A stretch of DNA of 64,000 nt, from the NCBI RefSeq assembly GCF_046630445.1, contig NC_092336.1, forward strand, positions 507,868,501 through 507,932,500, given 5' to 3'. The notes under the pieces were generated by a model, which worked only from the letters and a program-made list of their open reading frames with translations, did no database searches and was not told where the DNA came from. Shown piece after piece: positions 24,592 through 36,225 of this stretch. The stretch is from Rutidosis leptorrhynchoides. Lineage: Eukaryota > Streptophyta > Magnoliopsida > Asterales > Asteraceae. The translations under genes and the position numbers were made by a program. Numbering within the stretch: the stretch's first letter is position 1; each line of letters starts with the position of its first letter.

Positions 24592-24934
24592 AGTAAAAAC
24601 GACTTTCCTACAGTAAAACACTATTTGCTACAGTAAAATGACTTTGCTACAGTAAAACACTATTTGCTACAGTAAAACACTATTTGCTACAGTGAAACCG
24701 TATTTTGCTACAGTACTGCAGTGAAAACGACTTGCTACAGTGATTTGCTACATTAAAACACTATTTGCTACAGTAAAACACTATTTGATGTCGACGAACT
24801 AGCAAACACAAACGGATAAGGCGACCATGCGATCGCATGGCAAAAACACTGAAAACTCATGCGATCGCATGAGGTACTGTAGCAGGCCACATACTATAAA
24901 AGCTCGGTTCATTCCTCCGAATTATTATTTTTTA

Positions 24935-24995
<61 letters not shown>

Positions 24996-26416
24996 CTTAT
25001 TATATTATTATTAGTAGTATATATACCTAAAATACTACGACGAGGTTATGAGCGTGTCACCTTCAAAATGGGTTTTTGAGCCAGATAGAGCTAAGGAAAT
25101 TATGGGGTATTGCCAAGGAGGTTATGGGTAATGTTCGGGGGTATATTTGTGAATCAAATCTAGTGTTTATCATCTCCGTTACGTCTACGTACTTTCCTAC
25201 AATATTGAATCTCAATATTTATACGTAAGCACTCATATTTTATCTTTTATATATTAATTGTGTATCCATGTCTAGTGCTCGAGTATATATATATTTATAT
25301 ATGCTTGTATGCTAAATTTTGTCATTAAACAGTTATAATAAATCACGAATTAAATACATATATTACTGGTAAAAAGTATATGATATACATGTTTTTAGAA
25401 AGCTGGCGAAAAATCAATAACTTTTCATTTAGATATCGAATAATTTCGATGAACGGATTAAAAGATATGATCAACTGAATTATGATTGACGTTAATTGAA
25501 ATTGCTTTTGAATCTACAATTAAGATTTAAACAACTCATTTACGAGATTGATAATTTGGATTTTTGAATATTACCAACCGAGTAAATGAATCCTTATATA
25601 AGGTACGTCTCGTTTTGTTAAACAACTGTCAAAATTGACTTTTTGAAATGACATTGGATAACTTTTGTATGTCGATCTCGAGCATTAGGATTGTGATACA
25701 CTATGACCTGACCTAGCTTGATAGACGTTTATTGACCAACATATGTTCTCTAGGTTGAGATCTACGATTATTTGGTAATCCGAGTTTCGATCACATTTTG
25801 GTGAACGACTTTATATGCTGCTAAGGTGAGTTTCATTGCTCCCTTTTTAATTGCTTTTGCAATATATATTTTTGGGCTGAGAATACATGCAAATGCTTTA
25901 TTAACTGTTTACAATATTTATATGCGTGAGTTTCATTGATCCCTTTTTAATTGCTTTTGCAATCTATATTTTTGGGCTGAGAATACATGCACTTTATTTT
26001 AAACGCAATGGATACAAGTATATACTAAATTCTACACTGAGTTTGAACCGAAAATCCCTTAGCTTTGGTAACTAGTAACTGCCAGTTATAAGAACTGGTG
26101 GGCGCGAGTAGTAGTATATGGATCCATAGGGCTTGATATCCCCATCCGAGCTAGAGCACTAGCCTTTTAACGGATGTATGCTATTTGAGAAGCGTACACG
26201 TTGGTTTGCGTGTATTATTAAGATGATTATACAAAGGGTACAAATTATATATACGTTAAAGTTTAGTTACCAGGGTGCTCTGTTACGTAGAATCTATTGA
26301 CAAACTTTTGATAAACGTTTCTGGATGAAACAACTGAAATCTTGTGATCCACTTTTATATACAGATTATGCGAAACACTAAAACTATGAACTCACCAACC
26401 TTTGTGTTGACACTTG
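24389..26416 (+). repeat. 3' LTR of element B, first part
   Basis: Begins TGTGACAACCC and runs to the insertion point of element C (TSD ACTTG, 26412-26416). The solo LTR at 53611-56313 is uninterrupted here (cacttgttagca near 55945), which confirms the insertion site. It contains an AT dinucleotide run (24547-24586), TTTGCTACAGT repeats, two perfect palindromes, a TATA box and a TTA microsatellite (about 24930-25000). The remainder is at 39519-39883. Confidence 0.88.
24825..24901 (+). promoter_or_regulatory. LTR-B promoter: two GCGATCGC palindromes and a TATA box
   Basis: CCATGCGATCGCATGG (24825-24840) and CTCATGCGATCGCATGAG (24856-24873) are perfect palindromes of 16 and 18 bp sharing the core CATGCGATCGCATG. 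TATAAAA follows at 24895-24901, 21 bp further on. The solo LTR has the same layout with slightly mutated palindromes (54405-54483). The arrangement suggests a pair of transcription-factor sites above the transcription start of this LTR family (inference). Confidence 0.65.
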
Positions 26417-29400
26417 TGTAGTGACCCGAACTTTTCCATGTTTATATATATTAATTGAGATTGATATTTACATGATTAAATGTTTCCAACATGTTAAGCA
26501 ATCAAACTTGTTAAGACTTGATTAATTGAAATATGTTTCATATAGACAATTGACCACCCAAGTTGACCGGCGATTCACGAACGTTAAAACTTGTAAAAAC
26601 GACATGACGATATATATATGGATATACATATGGTTAAAATGAGATTATGATAAGTAAGTGTCTCCATAAGTATATTAACAATGAGTTATATACATATAAA
26701 CAAGACTACTAACTTAAGGATTTCGAAACGAGACATATATGTAACGATTATCGTTGTAACGACATTTAATATATCATAATATCATGATAATATAATAATT
26801 TAACATCTCATTAGATATAATAAACAATGGGTTAACAACATTAATTGAGATCGTTAACTTAAAGGTTTCAAAACAACACTTACATGTAACGACTAACGAT
26901 GACTTAACGACTCAGTTAAAATGTATATACATGTAGTGTATTTAGATGTATTAAAATACTTTTGGAAGACTTCAAGACATATATCAAAACACTCATACTT
27001 AACGAAAATGGTTACAGTTACTTTCCCATTCTTTTCTTTCATCAAGAATTCTAGTCGTATTCTTACCCGTATTATACACAGCTTCAAAACGTACTTACTA
27101 TGGGTATATACCAATAGGAACTAGCATGGGATTCCACTCTTGATTATGTCATGTATGACTAATCAATTTTAACTTCTACCATGAGCTAGTCAACTAACTA
27201 GAACTTCTTTTAACCCCACTCACCACTCACCAATTACCACTCATCATTCACTCCATTTCACTTCCAATTCTCTTTCTAATTCTCTCTCAACACACACACA
27301 CACACTATTATGAACGTATTTTTCCAGTAGTTAATCATCATCTTCATCAAAAATCACTTCAAGAATCAAGCTATAATCATCATAGGAAGAACACTTCAAG
27401 AACACTTCAAAAATCCCTTCAAGTTTACTAATTTACTTCCAAGCTTTCTAATCCATTCCAAGTAATCATCTAAGATCAAGAAACCTTTGTTATATACAGT
27501 AGGTTATCTTTCTTATTCAAGGTAATATTCATATTCAAACTTTGATTCAATTTCTATAACTATAAACTATCTTAATTCGAGTAAAAATCTTACTTGAACT
27601 TGTTTTTGTGTCATGATCCTACTTCAAGAACTTTCAAGCCATCCAAGATCCTTTAAAGCTAGATCATTTCTTGTCACTTTCAGTAGGTTTACCTACTAAA
27701 CTTGAGGTAGTAATGATGTTCATAAAATCATTCGATTCATACATATAAAGCTATCTTATTCGAAGGTTTAAACTTGTAATCACTAGAACATAGTTTAGTT
27801 AATTCTAAACTTGTTCGCAAACAAAAGTTAATCCTTCTAACTTGACTTTTAAAATCAACTAAACACATGTTCTATATCTATATGATATGCTAACTTAATG
27901 ATTTAAAACCTGGAAACACGAAAAACACCGTAAAACCGGATTTACGCCGTCGTAGTAACACCGCGGGCTGTTTTGGGTTAGTTAATTAAAAACTATGATA
28001 AACTTTGATTTAAAAGTTGTTATTCTGAGAAAATGATTTTTATTATGAACATGAAACTATATCCAAAAATTATGGTTAAACTCAAAGTGGAAGTATGTTT
28101 TCTAAAATGGTCATCTAGACGTCGTTCTTTCGACTGAAATGACTACCTTTACAAAAACGACTTGTAACTTATTTTTCTGACTATAAACCTATAATTTTTC
28201 TGTTTAGATTCATAAAATAGAGTTCAATATGAAACCATAGCAATTTGATTCACTCAAAACGGATTTAAAATGAAGAAGTTGTGGGTAAAACAAGATTGGA
28301 TAATTTTTCTCATTTTAGCTACGTGAAAATTGGTAACAAATCTATTCCAACCATAACTTAATCAACTTGTATTGTATATTATGTAATCTTGAGATACCAT
28401 AGACACGTATACAATGTTTCGACCTATCATGTCGACACATCTATATATATTTCGGAACAACCATAGACACTCTATATGTGAATGTTGGAGTTAGCTATAC
28501 AGGGTTGAGGTTGATTCCAAAATATATATAGTTTGAGTTGTGATTAATACTGAGATACGTATACACTGGGTCGTGGATTGATTCAAGATAATATTTATCG
28601 ATTTATTTCTGTACATCTAACTGTTGACAACTAGTTGTAGGTTACTAAAGAGGACAGCTGACATAATAAACTTAAAACATCAAAATATATTAAAAGTGTT
28701 GTAAATATATTTTGAACATACTTTGATATATATGTATATATTGTTATAGGTTCGTGAATCAACCAGTGGCCAAATCTTACTTCCCGACGAAGTAAAAATC
28801 TGTGAAAGTGAGTTATAGTCCCACTTTTAAAATCTAATATTTTTGGGATGAGAATACATGCAGGTTTTATAAATGATTTACAAAATAGACACAAGTACGT
28901 GAAACTACATTCTATGGTTGAATTGTCGAAATCGAATATGCCCCTTTTTATTAAGTCTGGTAATCTAAGAATTAGGGAACAGACACCCTAATTGACGCGA
29001 ATCCTAAAGATAGATCTATTGGGCCTAACAAACCCCATCCAAAGTACCGGATGCTTTAGTACTTCGAAATTCATATCATATCCGAAGGGTGTCCCGGAAT
29101 GATGGGGATATTCTTATATATGCATCTTGTTAATGTCGGTTACCAGGTGTTCACCATATGAATGATTTTTATCTCTATGTATGGGATGTGTATTGAAATA
29201 TGAAATCTTGTGGTCTATTGTTACGATTTGATATATATAGGTTAAACCTATAACTCACCAACATTTTTGTTGACGTTTAAAGCATGTTTATTCTCAGGTG
29301 AATATTAAGAGCTTCCGCTGTTGCATACTAAAATAAGGACAAGATTTGGAGTCCATGTTTGTATGATATTGTGTAAAAACTGCATTCAAGAAACTGATTT

Positions 29401-29641
29401 CGATGTAACATATTTGTATTGTAAACCATTATGTAATGGTCGTGTGTAAACAGGATATTTTAGATTATCATTATTTGATAATCTATGTAAAGTTTTTTAA
29501 ACCTTTATTTATGAAATAAAGGTTATGGTTTGTTTTAAAAATGAATGCAGTCTTTGAAAAACGTCTCATATAGAGGTCAAATCCTCGCAACGAAATCAAT
29601 TAATATGGAACGTTTTTAATCAATAAGAACGGGACATTTCA
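26417..29641 (+). repeat. 5' LTR of element C
   Basis: Starts TGTAGTGACCCGAAC and ends GGGACATTTCA. It contains a near-palindrome, CGTAAA-ACCGGA-TTTACG (27929-27946), conserved in every LTR copy of this family in the window. Compared with the D-type LTRs it differs in the first half (for example around 26940-27300) but is similar in the second half, so two subfamilies are present. Confidence 0.94.
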
Positions 29642-29643
29642 GT

Positions 29644-29655
29644 TGGTATCCGAGC
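29644..29655 (+). promoter_or_regulatory. Primer binding site of element C
   Basis: TGGTATCCGAGC, two bases after the LTR, differs at one base from the initiator-Met tRNA complement TGGTATCAGAGC seen in element A. Element D lacks this site because of its deletion. Confidence 0.85.
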
Positions 29656-29850
29656 GTTGGTCTTAGAGAACCAGAATTTTGCATTAGTGTGTCTTATCGA
29701 GTTTGTTAGGATGCATTAGTGAGTCTGGACTTCGACCGTGTTTACTTGAAAAATGATTGCTTAACAAATTTTGTTGGAAACTATATATTTTTAACATGTG
29801 AATATTATGTGATATATTAATCTCTTAACGCGTTTGATATTATGTGATAG

Positions 29851-30465
29851 ATGTCTACCTCTAGAACAAGTCCCATTGACTCACCTAATAATAATGAAGA
29901 GTCAAATGTAAATTGGAATGATTCGTGGACTGATTCACAAGTTCCCGAAGAGGAACCGGAAGAAGAGTCGGAACCAGAAGAAGAATCGGAACCGGAAGAA
30001 GAATCGGAACCGGATGAAGAAATAGAACCGGTGGGGGAAATAATAAAACGGTTAAGTAAAAGAAAATCCTCAACCAACCGACCAAGGTTAATTATGGTCA
30101 ATGGTGTTTCCGCTAAGGAAGCAAAATATTGGGAGGATTACCAATTCTCCGATGAATCGGATTCTGACGAGAATTCCGATGATGTTATAGAAATTACCCC
30201 AACTGAATTTAAAAAGGCAAAAGAAAATAATAAGGGAAAGGGCATAAAAATAGAGAAATCTAATTCCAACCCCGATGAACTTTATATGTATCGTCAACCC
30301 CCGAAGTCCTTAAGTTGTAACAATGACCCGGGAACCTCTAAACCACCAGGTTTTTCTAAACCAATGTGGAAAACGACGGCTCGTATTAGGGGAACATCAT
30401 ATATCCCTAGAAACTTGGCAAAACGAACCAAAACCGAAGAAGAAGAAACAAGCGAGTCGGAATAA
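29851..30465 (+). CDS. Acidic additional ORF of element C, unknown function
   Basis: An intact 204-codon ORF starting MSTSRTSPIDSPNNNEES, between the primer binding site and the F-box ORF. Residues 30-60 are an acidic tandem repeat of PEEESE-type units. A Lys/Arg-rich stretch follows, then a Ser/Asp/Glu-rich part (residues 95-112), a basic Lys-rich segment, a Pro-rich segment and a charged C-terminus (KTEEEETSESE). No domain, signal peptide or membrane segment is visible, and I do not recognise it. Only the last 20 or so codons survive in element D, whose deletion removed the rest. The composition suggests a disordered, possibly nuclear protein (inference). It could also be an N-terminal exon spliced to the F-box ORF. 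Confidence 0.6.
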   Translation: MSTSRTSPIDSPNNNEESNVNWNDSWTDSQVPEEEPEEESEPEEESEPEEESEPDEEIEPVGEIIKRLSKRKSSTNRPRLIMVNGVSAKEAKYWEDYQFSDESDSDENSDDVIEITPTEFKKAKENNKGKGIKIEKSNSNPDELYMYRQPPKSLSCNNDPGTSKPPGFSKPMWKTTARIRGTSYIPRNLAKRTKTEEEETSESE

Positions 30466-30601
30466 GATAGTTGTATTCGTGTGGTGTAATATATGTAATA
30501 TAGTGTGCTTATGCTTTATGATATATGTAAAAATTGCTTGTATTAATAAGTATTTTTTTATGAATCTAACTCTTGTCTATTTTACAGTATAAAAACACAA
30601 A

Positions 30602-31285
30602 ATGGATAGACAACCCAATATTTTAAGAGACCTACCCGGAGACATGATTGATGAAATCTTGTCTAGAGTCGGTCAGAATTCTTCGGCACAACTATTTAAG
30701 ACGAGATCAGTTTGTAAGACATTCGAAGAACGTTCCAAGAATGCCTTGGTTTATAAAAGGCTTTCGTTCGAAAGATGGGGGATATCACATTGGGAAATCC
30801 ATAAGTTACGATGTGTTTACTTTGACGCATATATTGCGGGGAACCCAAATGCTATTTTACGCAATGGGTTAAGAAATTATTTTGACTCAATATATCCGAA
30901 TATTGGACTTCGTGATTTAGAAAAAGCGGCTAACATGCAACATAAAGAAGCATGTTATGCTTACGGATTAGTAATGTTCGCTTCTCACCAAAGTGAGAAC
31001 AAGAACATCGGCCTACAACTATTAAACAAAACGTTCCCACAAGTGACAGAGTCTGTAATTGGGGTAAGAAATGAGGTTTTTAGATTGTTACGGGACTGTT
31101 GGACATTACGTAACCCTTGTCCCTTTGACGACGTTACAACATGCTGTCTTATCAACGGCCATAACGGTTATGTTCCACAAGACCAAGGATGGGAAGTAAT
31201 CCTAGTAAAACCAGAATGCATGACTTGTTTCTGGACGTATGAATTACGTGTCTTTATTGCCTTTGCTGAACGACTTGTGTACTAG
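30602..31285 (+). CDS. F-box protein of At1g67623 type carried by the retrotransposon
   Basis: 227 codons, intact, starting ATGGATAGACAACCC. Residues 9-57 form an F-box: LPGDMIDEILSRVGQN, RSVCKTFEERSKN, then VYKRLSFERW. Residues 70-140 show a Sel1-like arrangement (GNPNAILRNGLRNYF, then LEKAANMQHKEACYAYGLVMF), and the C-terminus has a Cys-containing tail with PECMTCFWTYEL. This order is that of the plant F-box family including At1g67623 and At2g35280, in which the F-box would bind SKP1 in an SCF ubiquitin ligase. It is on the same strand as gag-pol, preceded by a tidy 3' splice-site-like sequence (ctattttacag, 30578-30588). Element D has a second intact copy. No target is known. Confidence 0.85.
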   Translation: MDRQPNILRDLPGDMIDEILSRVGQNSSAQLFKTRSVCKTFEERSKNALVYKRLSFERWGISHWEIHKLRCVYFDAYIAGNPNAILRNGLRNYFDSIYPNIGLRDLEKAANMQHKEACYAYGLVMFASHQSENKNIGLQLLNKTFPQVTESVIGVRNEVFRLLRDCWTLRNPCPFDDVTTCCLINGHNGYVPQDQGWEVILVKPECMTCFWTYELRVFIAFAERLVY

Positions 31286-31473
31286 CTAGAATTATCTTCA
31301 CAACCATCTTGTATCAAATTTATTGTGTGCTATATTTCATGTTATATGTAAAATAAGCGGTATTGTAAGTTTGTAAAATATTGTGTAAAAGTTTGAACGC
31401 GAAATATTATTATAATCAGTTTTTCATATAGAATTGTAGTAGTTGAATTGTATATTAGCTACTAAGTATGAAC

Positions 31474-31493
31474 TTAACGGGTAGGTACTACCC
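31474..31493 (+). repeat. Internal copy of the polypurine-tract sequence in element C
   Basis: ttaacgggtaggtac (31474-31488) is identical to the 15 bases directly before the 3' LTR (36246-36260). Followed by taccc, it also forms GGGTA-GGTAC-TACCC. Element D has the same internal copy near 42880. It lies between the F-box ORF and gag. Confidence 0.75.
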
Positions 31494-31626
31494 GAATTTA
31501 AACTTATAAAATGCTAATATGAAGAAAAAGCTTTTATAAATGAGTTCATATTATGCTACGAAATACTATTAACTACTCCTAATATTCTGTATGATTAACT
31601 TGTTCCATTTGACTATTTTGAAGGAA

Positions 31627-32464
31627 ATGGCACCGACTACTCGACACACCGTGAATATGAATGAAGAGTAATTCCGTACTTTTCTAGCTTCAAACATAGC
31701 CGCAGTACAGGCTGCGCTACATACCAACAATAACCTTGGATCTAGCAGTACAGGAAATTGTTTAGGATGCACCTACAATGAATTCACTGCCTGCAAACCT
31801 TTGGAATTTGATGGAACCGAAGGACCGATCGGATTGAAACGGTGGACCGAGAAGGTCGAATCGGTGTTTGCCATAAGTAAGTTTACTGAAGAGGACAAAG
31901 TGAAGTACGATACGCATACCTTCACAGGTTCTGCGTTAACATGGTGGAATACCTATCTAGAGCAAGTGGGACAAGACGATGCGTACGCACTACCGTGGTC
32001 AGTATTCAAGCACTTGATGAACGAGAAGTACCGTCCCAGAACCGAGGTCAATAAGCTCAAGACAGAACTTAGAGGGTTACGAACCCAAGGATTTGATATT
32101 ACCACGTACGAAAGACGATTCACAGAATTGTGCCTATTGTGTCCGGGAGCATTCGAAGATGAGGAAGAGAAGATCGACGCGTTTGTGAAAGGATTACCGG
32201 AAAGAATCCAAGAAGATATAAGTTCACACGAGCCTGCCTCCATACAACAGGCATGTAGAATGTCTCACAAACTAGTGAACCAGATTGAAGAAAGAATTAA
32301 AGAACAGACTGCTGAAGAGGCCAATGTGAAGCAAGTCAAAAGAAAGTGGGAGGAAAACGGTGATAAGAATCACCAATACAACAACAACAGCAATTACAAC
32401 AATAATCGCAACAATTATCCCAACAATCGCAACATCAATCGCAACTACAACAAACGGCCCAACC

Positions 32465-32506
<42 letters not shown>

Positions 32507-35500
32507 GCAGCAACTACAACAATAATCCCAACAACAATAATAACCGCAACAACAACAACAATCAGAAGTAGCTATGCCAAAGGTGTGAAAAGTATCACTC
32601 GGGGTTCTGCACCAAATTTTGCAACAAGTGTAAAAGAAATGGTCATAGCGCGGCGAAGTGTGAGGTTTACGGACCAGGGGTTAATAGAACGAAAGGAACA
32701 AATGGTGTCGGAACGAGTAATGGCGGAGGAAGTAGTGTCGGAGCAAGTTATGCCAATGTAGTTTGTTATAAATGTGGAAAACCGGGCCACATTATTAGAA
32801 ATTGCCCGAACCAGGAGAACACGAATGGACAAGGCCACGGAAGAGTTTTCAATATTAATGCGGCAGAGGCACAGGAAGACCCGGAGCTTGTTACGGGTAC
32901 GTTTCTTATTGACAATAAATCTTCTTACATTTTATTTGATTCGGGTGCGGATAGAAGCTATATGAGTAGAGATTTTTGTGCTAAATTAAGTTGTCCATTG
33001 ACGCCTTTGGATAGTAAATTTTTACTCGAATTAGCAAATGGTAAATTAATTTCAGCAGATAATATATGTCGGAATCGAGAAATTAAACTGGTTAGCGAAA
33101 CATTTAAGATTGATTTGATACCAGTAGAGTTAGGGAGTTTTGATGTGATAATCGGTATAGACTGGTTGAAAGAAGTGAAAGCAGAGATCGTTTGTTACAA
33201 AAATGCAATTCGCATTATACGAGAAAAAGGAAAACCCTTAATGGTGTACGGAGAAAAGGGCAACATGAAGCTACATCTTATTAGTAATTTGAAGGCACAA
33301 AAACTAATAAGAAAAGGTTGCTATGCTGTTCTAGCACACGTCGAAAAAGTACAAACTGAAGAAAAGAGCATCAATGATGTTCCCATTGCAAAAGAATTTC
33401 CCGATGTATTTCCGAAAGAATTACCGGGATTACCCCCACATCGATCCGTTGAATTTCAAATAGATCTTGTACCAGGAGCTGCACCAATAGCTCGTGCTCC
33501 TTACAGACTCGCACCCAGCGAGATGAAAGAACTACAAAGCCAATTACAAGAACTTTTAGAGCATGGTTTCATTCGACCAAGCACATCACTGTGGGGAGCT
33601 CCTGTTTTGTTTGTCAAGAAGAAAGATGGTACATTCAGGTTGTGTATCGACTACCGAGAGTTGAACAAACTTAACATCAAGAACCGCTACCCACTACCGA
33701 GAATTGACGACTTATTTGATCAACTACAAGGCTCGTCTGTTTATTCAAAGATTGACTTACGTTCCGGGTATCATCAAATGCGGGTGAAAGAAGATGATAT
33801 TCCAAAGACTGCTTTCAGAACACGTTACGGTCATTACGAGTTTATGGTCATGCCGTTTAGTTTAACTAATGCACCAGCTGTGTTCATGGACCTTATGAAC
33901 CGAGTGTGTGGACCATACCTTGACAAGTTTGTCATTATTTTCATTGATGACATACTTATTTACTCAAAGAATGACCAAGAACACGGTGAACATTTGAGAA
34001 AGGTGTTAGAAGTATTGAGGAAGGAAGAATTGTACGCTAAGTTTTCAAAGTGTGCATTTTGGTTGGAAGAAGTTCAATTCCTCGGTCACATAGTGAACAA
34101 AGAAGGTATTAAGGTGGATCTGGCAAAGATAGAAACTGTTGAAAAGTGGGAAACCCCGAAAACTCCGAAACACATACACCAGTTTTTAGGACTAGCTGGT
34201 TACTACAGAAGGTTCATCCAAGACTTTTCCAGAATAGCAAAACCCTTGACTGCATTAACGCATAAAGGGAAGAAATTTGAATGGAATGATGAACAAGAGA
34301 AAGCGTTTCAGTTATTGAAGAAAAAGCTAACTACGGCACCTATATTGTCATTGCCTGAAGGGAATGATGATTTTGTGATTTATTGTGATGCATCAAAGCA
34401 AGGTCTCGGTTGTGTATTAATGCAACGAACGAAGGTGATTGCTTATGCGTCTAGACAATTGAAGATTCACGAACAAAATTATACGACGCATGATTTGGAA
34501 TTAGGCGCGGTTGTTTTTGCATTAAAGACTTGGAGGCACTACTTATATGGGGTCAAAAGTATTATATATACCGACCACAAAAGTCTTCAACACATATTTA
34601 ATCAGAAACAACTGAATATGAGGCAGCGTAGGTGGATTGAATTATTGAATGATTATAACTTTGAGATTCGTTATCACCCGGGGAAGGCAAATGTGGTAGC
34701 TGATGCCTTGAGCAGGAAGGACAGAGAACCCATTCGAGTAAAATCTATGAATATAATAATTCATAATAACCTTACTACTCAAATAAAGGAGGCGCAACAA
34801 GGAGTTTTAAAAGAAGGAAATTTAAAGGATGAAATACCCAAAGGATCGGAGCAGCATCTTAATATTCAGGAAGACGGAACCCGGTATAGGGCTGAAAGGA
34901 TTTGGGTACCAAAATTTAGAGATATGAGAGAAATGGTACTTAGAGAAGCTCATAAAACCAGATACCCAATACATCCTGGAACGGGGAAGATGTACAAGGA
35001 TCTCAAGAAACATTTTTGGTGGCCGGGTATGAAAGCCGATGTTGCTAAATACGTAGGAGAATGTTTGACGTGTTCTAAGGTCAAAGCTAAGCATCAGAAA
35101 TCATCAGGTCTACTTCAACAACCCGAAATCCCAGAATGGAAATGGGAAAACATTACCATGGATTTCATCACTAAATTGCCAAGGACTGCAAGTGGTTTTG
35201 ATACTATTTGGGTAATAGTTGATCGTCTCACCAAATCAGCACACTTCCTGCCAATAAGAGAAGATGACAAGATGGAGAAGTTAGCACGACTGTATTTGAA
35301 GGAAGTCGTCTCCAGACATGGAATACCAATCTCTATTATCTCTGATAGGGATGGCAGATTTATTTCAAGATTCTGGCAGACATTACAGCAAGCATTAGGA
35401 ACTCGTCTAGACATGAGTACTGCCTATCATCCACAAACTGATGGGCAGAGCGAAAGGACGATACAAACGCTTGAAGACATCCTACGAGCATGTGTTATTG

Positions 35501-36225
35501 ATTTCGGAAACAGTTGGGATCGACATCTACCGTTAGCAGAATTTTCCTACAACAACAGCTACCATTCAAGCATTGAGATGGCGTCGTTTGAAGCACTTTA
35601 TGGTAGAAAGTGCAGGTCTCCGATTTGTTGGAGTGAAATGGGGGATAGACAGATTACGGGTCCGGAGATTATACAAGAAACTACCGAGAAGATCATCCAA
35701 ATTCAACAACGATTGAAAACCGCCCAAAGTCGACAAAAGAGCTACGCTGACATTAAAAGAAAAGATATAGAATTTGAAATTGGAGAGTTGGTCATGCTTA
35801 AAGTTGCACCTTGGAAAGGCGTTGTTCGATTTGGAAAACGAGGGAAATTAAATCCAAGGTATATTGGACCATTCAAGATTATTGATCGTGTCGGACCAGT
35901 AGCTTACCGACTTGAGTTACCTCAACAACTCGCGGCTGTACATAACACTTTCCACGTCTCGAATTTGAAGAAATGTTTTGCTAAAGAAGATCTCACTATT
36001 CCGTTAGATGAAATCCAAATCAACGAAAAACTTCAATTCATCGAAGAACCCGTCGAAATAATGGATCGTGAGGTTAAAAGACTTAAGCAAAACAAGATAC
36101 CAATTGTTAAGGTTCGATGGAATGCTCGTAGAGGACCCGAGTTCACCTGGGAGCGTGAAGATCAGATGAAGAAGAAATACCCGCATCTATTTCCAGAAGA
36201 TTCGTCAACACCTTCAACAGCTTAA
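31627..36225 (+). pseudogene. Ty3/gypsy Gag-Pol polyprotein of element C, two nonsense codons in gag
   Basis: A single frame from ATG at 31627 (MAPTTRH) to the stop at 36223-36225, broken by TAA at 31669-31671 (element D has GAA) and TAG at 32569-32571 (D has CAG). Domains in order: Retrotrans_gag ([12 protein letters not shown]), an Asn-rich tract from an AAC microsatellite, two CCHC zinc knuckles, protease ([10 protein letters not shown]), RT (FIDD), RNase H ([10 protein letters not shown]), integrase with HHCC and DDE, and a degenerate chromodomain at the C-terminus (VKVRWN...EFTWE). In RT the usual FGLTNAPA reads FSLTNAPA. From 32962 on the frame is open for 1087 codons. In an active element this polyprotein forms the particle, copies the RNA and integrates the DNA. 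Confidence 0.95.

Noticed and set aside
26893..27124. 67-73-codon ORFs on both strands, repeated at 36767-36988
   Set aside because: Same LTR segment in two copies. No start context or domain, and lost in the D-type LTRs.
28631..28894. 87-codon ORF repeated at 11089-11352 and 49937-50158
   Set aside because: The likeness follows from LTR similarity. The ORF lies antisense in the LTR and is disrupted in the 3' LTR of element C.
32272..32838. ORFs overlapping the Asn-rich part of gag (poly-Thr, hydrophobic minus-strand frames), also at 43678-44226
   Set aside because: Shadows of the AAC microsatellite in gag-pol; the gag frame has the zinc knuckles.
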